This document shows positions 19,018 through 27,600 of a stretch of 64,000 bases of DNA, in pieces (position 1 is the stretch's first letter; each line of letters begins with the position of its first letter). The position numbers and the translations under genes are program-made. The stretch covers positions 1 through 64,000 of the forward strand of contig CAZUHQ010000003.1 in assembly GCA_964620605.1 (NCBI GenBank), in the 5' to 3' direction. A model generated the notes under the pieces. That model was not told the origin of the DNA and searched no databases. It was given only the letters and a program-made list of their open reading frames with translations. Origin of the DNA: Thalassotalea_E sp964620605 (lineage in GTDB: Bacteria; Pseudomonadota; Gammaproteobacteria; Enterobacterales; Alteromonadaceae).

Positions 19018-19851
19018 ATGAAAAACTGGAAGTTATTCCCCGGCAATAAAGAAATTGCCAAATATGTAGAATGTTACTGGTTTTTAGAAAAAGAACCTGA
19101 CGATACCAGCCATCAATATCCAAAATTAAACCCGGATCCTGCCAGTCATTTAATCATAGCCGATACAGACACTCCATACCATTATGCAGATAGCAATAAC
19201 ATCCAGCAAGGCGCTGGCAGTCATTGGCTTTTTCAGCACTTAAGTACCTTCACTATGGATCACCGTCAGCCATTTCAAATTATCGGTGTCAAATTTAAGA
19301 TCGGCGCTCCTTATTCACTGTTAAACCAGGATTGTAAACTTGTGACAAATTTAGTTCAGGCCGTCGACATCAACAAGCTCACAGCCAGTACTGTTGACCT
19401 AGAGCAGTTTATCAGTTGTGCTGCTAACCATCCCAGGCAAGCCGCTATTATGCTTGATAATTTACTCAGTGCTTGGCTCAAAACAGGCCATAACGATCAA
19501 CACAGCACACTCGTTCGTCAAGCCACTCAGTTACTTGAAACCACTCGCATAGCCAATATCGGCACAACACTTTATCGTTCACAACGAACATTAGAGCGCA
19601 GTTTTACTCGGGTTACCGGACTCACGATGAAACAAACTCAATCAATGATCCGCTTAGAAAAAATGCTGGAGCACTTATATAGCTCAACAGACAAAGTTAT
19701 CGACTGGGCGGATATCGCCACTAAATATGACTTTAGCGACCAGCCTCATTTAATTCGTTATCTCAAAACCTCGATTGGACAAACACCGGGAGAATATGCC
19801 AAACAAAGAGACCTTACTATCGATATTTACGGAGACTTTGAATTCGACTAA
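19018..19851 (+). CDS. AraC-family transcriptional regulator
   Basis: This 277-residue protein has an N-terminal ligand-type domain (DUF6597-like; CYWFLEKE and PDPASHLIIAD segments) and a C-terminal AraC helix-turn-helix of about 95 residues. The second helix-turn-helix, with WADIATKYDFSDQPHLIRYLKTSIGQTPGEY, is clear, while the first helix-turn-helix is degenerate. The start has AAAAGGA upstream of the ATG at 19018. The 269-bp gap on its left, shared with the divergent TonB-receptor operon, holds no gene. The target is unknown, and the adjacent acetyltransferase gene or the divergent operon are candidates. Confidence 0.85.
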   Translation: MKNWKLFPGNKEIAKYVECYWFLEKEPDDTSHQYPKLNPDPASHLIIADTDTPYHYADSNNIQQGAGSHWLFQHLSTFTMDHRQPFQIIGVKFKIGAPYSLLNQDCKLVTNLVQAVDINKLTASTVDLEQFISCAANHPRQAAIMLDNLLSAWLKTGHNDQHSTLVRQATQLLETTRIANIGTTLYRSQRTLERSFTRVTGLTMKQTQSMIRLEKMLEHLYSSTDKVIDWADIATKYDFSDQPHLIRYLKTSIGQTPGEYAKQRDLTIDIYGDFEFD

Positions 19852-19941
19852 TAACAGCTAAAGTTGTCGCTTTTATTCAATCTATCACGTTCACGGTTAA
19901 TGATAATCATCAATCTAATTAATCGACCACGAGCGCACACA

Positions 19942-20382
19942 ATGACAATAAGCATTCGCCCCTATCAAACCAACGATTTAACCGCCGTGCTGGATTCTTG
20001 GGAAATCGCCACCAGAGTGGCTCACAGCTTTATGACTGACGAATTTATTGCACAAGAACGTAAAAATACAACCGAGATTTATATTCCCAATACTGATATT
20101 TGGGTTGCCGAAATAGATAATAAAGTTAAAGGTTTTATCGCCCTGATGGGAAATGAAGTCGGCGCTATTTTTCTCCATCCTGACTATCATGGCCAAGGCA
20201 TAGGTAAAATGTTAATGGATAAAGCCCAACAACTTCACGCTGAGCTGGAAGTAGAAGTATTTAAAATAAACACTATCGGTCGTAATTTTTACGCCAAATA
20301 CGGCTTTACACTACTCAAAGAAAAGTTTCATCAACCGACAGGCCAACCTTTGCTTAGGTTAAGATATAGTGCAACTGGTTAA
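19942..20382 (+). CDS. GNAT-family N-acetyltransferase
   Basis: This protein of about 146 residues has the GNAT fold: N-terminal SIRPYQTNDL, the strand IWVAEIDNKVKGFIALMGNEVGAI, the acetyl-CoA loop HPDYHGQGIGKMLMDKA (motif A, Q/R-x-x-G-x-G/A), and a C-terminal FYAKYGFTLLKE. It resembles the YjaB/PhnO-like branch that acetylates small molecules or toxins. The TTG 26 codons upstream of the chosen ATG gives a non-conserved extension and is rejected. It follows the AraC gene by 90 bases on the same strand. Confidence 0.85.
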   Translation: MTISIRPYQTNDLTAVLDSWEIATRVAHSFMTDEFIAQERKNTTEIYIPNTDIWVAEIDNKVKGFIALMGNEVGAIFLHPDYHGQGIGKMLMDKAQQLHAELEVEVFKINTIGRNFYAKYGFTLLKEKFHQPTGQPLLRLRYSATG

Positions 20383-20398
20383 ATACGCACTATAGAGG

Positions 20399-22270
20399 TT
20401 AATCAGCCTCTGGAGGCTGATTACGCAGATAGCCAGCCGCTTCCTGATCATCGATATTTTTTTGTTCAATCTTTGCTGAACCATCACCATTTATCGACCG
20501 AGTCTGCTGATTCACCTGAAAAATCTGGCTGGCATTATCGAGATCCTTTTCATTAGTGATGGAGGCTATCGCCTCACGGCCACGCAAGAATGACTTGATT
20601 TCATTAACAATATCAGCGAGCTCTTGTTCATTTTTATTCATTCCCATGATGTAACGAATCGACTCCAGGTTAGCACCTCCACTGGTCGCAAAAATGGTTG
20701 ATTTAATACGTGATGTGATCACCCAGGGAGTAATGCTGCTTCTTACCACGGTATTTTCCGAACGCGTACTGTCATGGATCGCCATGCCGGTCGATATTTT
20801 TGACTCCGTATAAGTGCCTTCGGTTTTCATAAACATCAGCAAAGAACTAAAGTGCATTTCTCCCCAAAATAAGTGTGATGCCTGACTCATCACCCGCGCC
20901 GCCGTCGAAATTGTCAGCCAGGCAAAAAAGATTGCCAGCGCCGCAGAGCATAAATTAAAAAAGCCAAGGACTTGCTCTTGCCCTGGCTGAATACCGTTAA
21001 AGCTTGTGGCTTGCTTGATAACATCCAAAAGCTTTAAGCCAAACATGTAAAACAAATAAGCACCGAGCAAATAACCTAGCTGGCTCACCCCGGTCAGTAA
21101 TTTTTTTAAACCATTATGCGAGGTTTGTTCTTCTGCCAATGATGGCTGAGTTTCAATGATCAGCTCACCATTAAAACTGCCTTTACCTTCAGATTGTTCA
21201 TTCAATTTCGGATCGAAATTACGGTAAATGCGATTAGGGATCTCGCGGTAACGACGATTCGCCAGCACGATATTTTCGATATTTATGAAAATTTCGTTCG
21301 GATGTACCGACTCTTGCATGTTTTCACGATATTCACTGACCTCAGTCGCCGGCGTCACCTCTGCCATGCGCCGAAATAGCAAAGGTAAAGTGACACCAAG
21401 CACTACCACTATCGCAGCGAACAACAATAATAGATTACCCCAAACATTAAACATCGCAGTAGCTTCAACAAAGGTTTGCAATTGCTCAGGGCTGGCAGGA
21501 GAGTACTGATCAAGATAGACACCGGCGACAACAGGCACAATTAAAGACAAAGCGATTAAACCGCCGAAAGATTTACCGCCTGTGGCATGCAGTCTCGAGC
21601 TTTTTTTACCGATGATCGAGCCAGCAGTGCTATACCAGTTAATCAGCAAATATATTAATAACAAAATAGATAATACCGGCAAGGCGATGATCTTAGCCCC
21701 TTCCCCAGCCAGACCGACATTAATAACAAACGCGGCGATGGCAAATGCCAGCAAAGCAGTCAACACATTGATCGTCATTGCCGCCAGTTCCTGCGCCAGA
21801 TTACGCAACGGATAAGGCATAAAAGTTAATTTAGGATATAGCGAATGTACCAGGCGCGCCATCCAACCCAAGGGCTCTTTAAAGGTAGTATTCTTCCGAC
21901 CCATCAGCATGGCATGAAGCTGCTCGGCATTATAAAGCAGCACATTAGTCCGCCGTTCTTCTTCAGCAATATCTTTTTCAGAAACTGACTGATTATAGGC
22001 AAGCGAGCTTGGCACCGAACGGCCAACAAAATAGCGAAACAGCTGAAAGATACCGATACCGGCATGTCTGGCACCACTGGTGATCAGTACAAAACCAAGA
22101 ATGGCATAGCCCCAGCCCGCGATCTTGTCCTGTTGCAAAGTATCAGCAACCTCAAGTAAAGGTATCACCCCCGCTAACAGCACTAATACGCCAGCACCAG
22201 CTTTAAACAAACCTTCCATCTTAAACGGGTTTTTAATCCCTAATGTTTGTGAGCCAAAATCATAAGCCAT
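20399..22270 (-). CDS. Large polytopic membrane protein of unknown function
   Basis: I do not recognise a family for this 623-residue protein. It has paired hydrophobic segments near residues 25-65, 165-215, 235-255 and 275-300, then a soluble stretch of about 100 residues, two more helices near 395-470, and a soluble C-terminal part of about 150 residues. The tail ends in a charged, possibly disordered stretch. There is no signal peptide and no obvious enzyme motif. It lies 95 bases after the CHASE2-cyclase gene on the same strand and may be the last gene of that operon, so it could act downstream of the cyclic nucleotide signal. That link is positional only. Confidence 0.6.
   Translation of the reverse strand: MAYDFGSQTLGIKNPFKMEGLFKAGAGVLVLLAGVIPLLEVADTLQQDKIAGWGYAILGFVLITSGARHAGIGIFQLFRYFVGRSVPSSLAYNQSVSEKDIAEEERRTNVLLYNAEQLHAMLMGRKNTTFKEPLGWMARLVHSLYPKLTFMPYPLRNLAQELAAMTINVLTALLAFAIAAFVINVGLAGEGAKIIALPVLSILLLIYLLINWYSTAGSIIGKKSSRLHATGGKSFGGLIALSLIVPVVAGVYLDQYSPASPEQLQTFVEATAMFNVWGNLLLLFAAIVVVLGVTLPLLFRRMAEVTPATEVSEYRENMQESVHPNEIFINIENIVLANRRYREIPNRIYRNFDPKLNEQSEGKGSFNGELIIETQPSLAEEQTSHNGLKKLLTGVSQLGYLLGAYLFYMFGLKLLDVIKQATSFNGIQPGQEQVLGFFNLCSAALAIFFAWLTISTAARVMSQASHLFWGEMHFSSLLMFMKTEGTYTESKISTGMAIHDSTRSENTVVRSSITPWVITSRIKSTIFATSGGANLESIRYIMGMNKNEQELADIVNEIKSFLRGREAIASITNEKDLDNASQIFQVNQQTRSINGDGSAKIEQKNIDDQEAAGYLRNQPPEAD
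20401..20422 (-). other. Stem-loop at the stop codon of the polytopic membrane-protein gene
   Basis: The perfect inverted repeat AATCAGCCTC-TG-GAGGCTGATT covers the last codons and stop of the minus-strand gene. It has no T run on either strand, so it is a doubtful terminator but could protect the mRNA 3' end. Confidence 0.45.
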
Positions 22271-22365
22271 AAGATGTCACCATTGTTATATTGAGTTTTT
22301 TTAATCATTCTAATGATATTGATATTAAAATCAGTTAAATGCAAATTAACAGCCTACTCTGACCG

Positions 22366-24594
22366 TTATTTCTGCTGATGGCTAAATACCCCATCCCAAC
22401 CTTTAGCTGGTGGTTCATTAATCAGCTGATCACAACGTTGCTGGTACAGTTCTATCAAGCGCGGATAGGGAAAGGCATTTTCCAGCTGTGCCAAACCGGC
22501 TTTTGCCTCAGCAAACTGTGATTGAAAATATTGCACTAATATTTGCTCAAACAGCTGACATTGCTGGCGTATGCTATTATCTACCTCTGGTGCCAGCGGC
22601 AGATAGATAGTCACCGACAGAGATTTCCCTTTAACATTGACTTTATCTACCAGTAAAAAGTCCTGCACTGACCAAGTAGAATCAGATTCAGCAAGCACGG
22701 CATCTCGAGTCGCTTCACTGATCAATATCTCAACACCATAATATTTTGTCAGGCTTTCCAAACGTGAACCGAGATTGACCGAATCGCCAAGCACTGTATA
22801 ACTAAGCCGGTATTCAGACCCCATGTCACCAACATTCATTAAACCGCTGTTAAGGCCAATACCTATATGAACTTCTGGCAATCCCTGCGCCTGAAACTCC
22901 CGATTAAGCCGGGTACAACTTGCCTGCATGGCAAACGCCGTCAATAAGGCATGACTGGCCTGTTGATCATCGGCCAAAGGTGCGCCCCAAAATGCCATCA
23001 CCATATCGCCAACATATTTATCTATCGTGCCCTGATGGGAAAAAATATCTTCGGTCAGCGGAGAAAACACCCGGTTTAGCCACAGAGATAACTGCTCCGG
23101 CGGTAGGGATTCTGACAATTGCGTAAAATTTCTAATATCCGAAAACAACACGGTAAGAAACTTTTTCTGGCCGGTTAAATTTAATAGCTGCGGCTGTTCC
23201 AACATTTCATCGATATGGGCGGGCGAAACATAACGGTCAAACACAGCTTTCACCTGTTTACGGCGCCTGTTTTCTGATAAATAACCATGGCTGATAAAAT
23301 AGCCACTCAAGGCCAGTATCAACAGCAAGCTTGATATCAATGGAATGTCGATCGCCTGCCAACGCCATAATAGAAAATTACTGGCAAGCACCAATAGCAA
23401 AATAGCACTAGCAAACAGTTCACCGCCAAGTGCTGCCAGTCTCGGCACCACTAGAGTTAGAATCACGGCAATCACCAGCAATTGCAGAAAAACCGCACCT
23501 TGCCACCAGTCTGGACGATAAGGTAAGGTTTGTGGCGACATCAAGGCATCAAACACGGTGGCGTGAATTTCAACGCCTGGGAAATTTAACGCCACCGGAG
23601 TGGTACGCAAATCCGCCAGGCCAGTGGCTGACGTTCCGACAAATACCATGGCATTATCAAATCGTTGATCTCTGATCTTACCCGCCAAAATATCAGCCGC
23701 CGAAGTATAGGGATAATAAAATGGCCTGGCTCGAAACGGGATCAGCAATTGCCCCTGATTATCTGTCGGAATACGGCTTTGTCCGATGCGGATAGCAGAT
23801 AAAAATGCCAGCTGGGGCGGTTGCCATTCGAGTGTCATATCATCTACCAGACTGTAGGCGCGAAACGCATCCAGAGCCAATGACGGATAGATCTTGCCCT
23901 GATTAACCACCACCAAGGGCGCACGGCGAATAAAGCCATCGGCATCGGGTACTATATTGACAAAGCCTTGGCCGCCAGCCTGATTGGCAAGCATTTCAGT
24001 GTTAGCAGAATAGCCGGCAAAGCGATGCAACTGATGCTCTTGACTCACTAACTGATCTGTGACCGAACTTGGTGTCAAGATGCCTTTAGTGATCTGCGCT
24101 TGATGATGAAACAGCGTCGCCAATATTACCTCATTTTGGCTGAAACGGGTCGCAAGCTGGCGATCACCATCCAATTGTTCGGCAATTGCACTGATCTGAG
24201 CCTTAACGCTATTATCAGACATTGCCGCCAGCACCTGCTGAGCCGGGTTCATTTCAGGTTCAGTAAACAAAATATCAAACGCTATGGTGATGGCGCCCAG
24301 TTCGGTTAATTTTTCGGTCAGATTGGCAAATTGTGCCCGCGGCCACGGCATACGGCCATACGCCTGCAAACTCAGTTCATCTATATCAACAATTTGAATA
24401 TTAGCGACACTGTCTGGCCAGGGAGGTAAATGCTTGAGGCGAAAATCATAAATAATGCCATCCAGACGATTCAAGGTCGCAGTCAGCAAAGGCAAGGGAA
24501 CAAATTGCCACAGCATAAAAACAGAGGTGATCACCAAAGCAATCAAGTGCTGCTCTACTAAGCGCTTACTCGCTTGCTTCATTAACCACACCAA
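22366..24594 (-). CDS. CHASE2-domain adenylate/guanylate cyclase
   Basis: The 742-residue protein has an N-terminal membrane helix (about 17-37), an extracytoplasmic CHASE2 sensor domain (about 40-350, with DFRLKHLPPWP and GRMPWPRAQFA segments), three closely spaced helices (about 360-435) and a class III cyclase domain (about 475-660). The cyclase domain shows both metal-binding aspartates (FSDIRNFT and DKYVGDMVMAFWGAP) and the GIGLNSGLMNVGDMGS segment with the catalytic Asn/Arg region. It is probably an active cAMP- or cGMP-producing enzyme controlled by a periplasmic signal. It starts 8 bases after the giant lipoprotein gene ends, in an operon with FecR and TPR/barrel proteins. Confidence 0.9.
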   Translation of the reverse strand: MVWLMKQASKRLVEQHLIALVITSVFMLWQFVPLPLLTATLNRLDGIIYDFRLKHLPPWPDSVANIQIVDIDELSLQAYGRMPWPRAQFANLTEKLTELGAITIAFDILFTEPEMNPAQQVLAAMSDNSVKAQISAIAEQLDGDRQLATRFSQNEVILATLFHHQAQITKGILTPSSVTDQLVSQEHQLHRFAGYSANTEMLANQAGGQGFVNIVPDADGFIRRAPLVVVNQGKIYPSLALDAFRAYSLVDDMTLEWQPPQLAFLSAIRIGQSRIPTDNQGQLLIPFRARPFYYPYTSAADILAGKIRDQRFDNAMVFVGTSATGLADLRTTPVALNFPGVEIHATVFDALMSPQTLPYRPDWWQGAVFLQLLVIAVILTLVVPRLAALGGELFASAILLLVLASNFLLWRWQAIDIPLISSLLLILALSGYFISHGYLSENRRRKQVKAVFDRYVSPAHIDEMLEQPQLLNLTGQKKFLTVLFSDIRNFTQLSESLPPEQLSLWLNRVFSPLTEDIFSHQGTIDKYVGDMVMAFWGAPLADDQQASHALLTAFAMQASCTRLNREFQAQGLPEVHIGIGLNSGLMNVGDMGSEYRLSYTVLGDSVNLGSRLESLTKYYGVEILISEATRDAVLAESDSTWSVQDFLLVDKVNVKGKSLSVTIYLPLAPEVDNSIRQQCQLFEQILVQYFQSQFAEAKAGLAQLENAFPYPRLIELYQQRCDQLINEPPAKGWDGVFSHQQK

Positions 24595-24602
24595 AATTTA
24601 AG

Positions 24603-27600
24603 CTAATTAATATCAGTTGTGCCCTTAATAAAAGTACCACGCTCACCTACTGCATAGATCAAATTCCCGGTCGGCTGGACATCCAGATCATACAAGTTAA
24701 ACTCTGTTGCCTGCAGCGCTTGTTGCCAGCTAATGCCGCCATCCTGACTGACAAAAACAGCGCCGTCCTGACCTGCTGCCACGACCTGATTGCTATTACC
24801 ATCAACCGCAAACATTGCCAGCGACGGTGATAAGACACTTGATGAAAATACAGTTTGTGAAGTACCGGTTACTACCCTGCCGTTATCACCGACAATCACA
24901 CAACGGCTGCCCGTGAAATAAATGTCATGGAGATTGCCCCAACTGGTGTTAGAGAAAAAGTCCATCCAGGTGGTAGCCCCAGGTGTTGCGGTATTATTGC
25001 GCACCAGCAACCGGCCATTGTTACCAACCGCAACAAAATAATCATCGTCATGACTGACCGCGAGCAAATCATCAGTACTCGCCGGAGAGCTCACCTCCAA
25101 TGCCCAGCTTGTGCCGTTCTGACTGGTGAGGATGACACCATTGTTGCCAACCGCAACATAAAGACTAAAAGGAGCCCCCTGCACATCCTGGCCTGAATAC
25201 CAGAAGACATCCTGAAGATTGGCACTACTGCCACTACTTACTGTATTCCAGTTAGCACCGTCAGTGCTCAGCATAATCAAACCGTTATCACCCACGGCAA
25301 TAAACTGACCGTTAAAGTATTCAAGTGCGTTAACATTCATCGCCCCCAGAGCAGATAATGCACTCCAGCTTTGTCCCTGATCATTACTGCGATAAAGCAG
25401 CGCCGGATTACCAGCTCGAACTAAAATATTGCCACCATCGCTGGCAACTGCCGTTAATTGATCTTGACTTTGCTGCAATGGCGTAAAAGACTGACCATCC
25501 TGGCTGGCAAATAACTCGCCGTTATTACTGCCCAGCAACAACTCACTGCCATCAAACAATACCGAGCGTATATTGCCGGTATCTATGCTGGTTTGCTGAG
25601 TCCAACTAATGCCGTCTGGGCTAGTCAGTACTTTACTGCCATCGCCAACGGCAACGAACTGGCTCTGCTGCCAAACAACCTGATTTAAATGATCACTGAT
25701 ACCCGAAATACGAGACAGCCAGCTGCCACCATCGGTTGATGATAAAATAGTGCCACTCTCACCAACAGCGACAAAACTGCCATTGCCATACGCGATAGCA
25801 TTAAGACGTTCCACCGTTCCGGAAGTTTGCAACTGCCAGCTAACGCCTTCAGCGCTGGTTTCTATGGTGCCGCCATCACCGACAATAACATACAGGTCAT
25901 TGGCAAAAATAATATCGCGAAATTCAGTATCCGTATTAACAGTCACGCCCGCCCACTGGTAACCATTATCGCTAAAGGCGACATTTTGTTTACTGACCGC
26001 CATAAAACGACTGCCATCAAACTGAATATTGTTAAAGCCGTTGGCTATGCCGGTAGCCAGTTCGAGCCAGTGGCTGGCATTGCTGCCACTGCGTTGCTGC
26101 ATCAAGATGCTGGAGCTGTTACCAACGGCAATATGAGTTTCTACCCCCGGATTTTTAGTGGTATAGCCACTGGCAATCGCGGTTAAATTACCGTTATAAG
26201 TAGCGTATTCCGTTTGCCATATTTGCTTATCCGAACTACTGATGATCATTCGGCCACTAACGGCGTAGTATTTACCTTGAGACGGCGTCGGCGTTTCAAC
26301 CACAGCATCATTATTAAACAATGCATAGTCGATACCGTCGAACGTCAGATCAAGAAAATCCAGCACAGGAATATTCGGGCTAGCAACCGAGTTATCCCAG
26401 TCAATATCACTGACCTGAATGGTAAACAGGCCTTCGCCTTCGTTCTGACCGTCAGTTATTTGATAAATACTACCGTCAATGCCAAAAGAGCCGGTAAAAG
26501 GTAGGTAGCTAAAGCCGGACTCAGGCGTACTAAAATCAGTAAAAGTGCCAAACTTGGCTGGCGTTAGCCTGAGATCATAAGTTAAAACATCGCCACTATT
26601 TACATCTATGTCGTTGAACAAAGGAGATAAATACTGCTGATCATCAACATTTAACAAAGTAGCAGGGCGGGTTGCATAAGCATCAGGGTTAACGTTCGGC
26701 CAATTGTTGGCGATAAACAACACTAGAGTGCCGGTCGTTTGTCCGCCATTACCATCCGCTATTACATATTCGATAACTACCTGAGTATTTTCGGCAACTC
26801 CACCTGGTTCAAAATACAGCAAGTTATTAACGATTGAAATACTACCCGCCGATGTGATGGCAGAAACCAAAGTTAAATTATCCATTTCAATATCTGTGGC
26901 GACCGCCAGCACGTCAATAAACATGGCTGTGGTCGAATTATTTACCAGGCCATCGATATTACCGGGTTGTGGCGCGTCATTTACCGGGCTAATAGTCACT
27001 TCAACCGTAGAAGATACGCTATTGCCCTTACCATCATAAATAGTGTAATTAATCGTATCCTGACCATTAAAGTCAGCGGCCGGTTGATAGGTGACGGTAA
27101 AATCAGTTTCGATTGCCGCACTGCCATTAGCGGCAGTCGCCGAAATCACCTGTAAACTATCACCATCGGGATCGCTGTCATTGGCCAGCACATTAATATT
27201 AACCGAACCATCTTCTTGTACAGTTGCCTGATCCGGGTTAGCAATCGGCGGCTGGTTATTGTTTAATACGGGTTGATCGATAATAAAAGTAAAGCTGGCA
27301 ACATCTCCGATGATCACCGCATCAGGCGTTAGCCCCACCTGACCGACATTACAGGCCTGACTTACACCTAAGCCCGAACAAACAGCATCCGTAGCCAAAA
27401 ATGCACTAAATGACAGTGGGCTACCACTGCCAGGTGGGAAGTAAGCGACAATTTCACCGCCGGAGTCAGGAAATAGGGTTAAAGTAAAAGTGCTCTCGCC
27501 AACCTCATTGAAAATCACAGTGTTGCTGCCAGGGGAAATAGACTCTGCGATGGTCGGCGTTGGACCGGTACCATCGTAAACATACACCATGGTATAGCTA

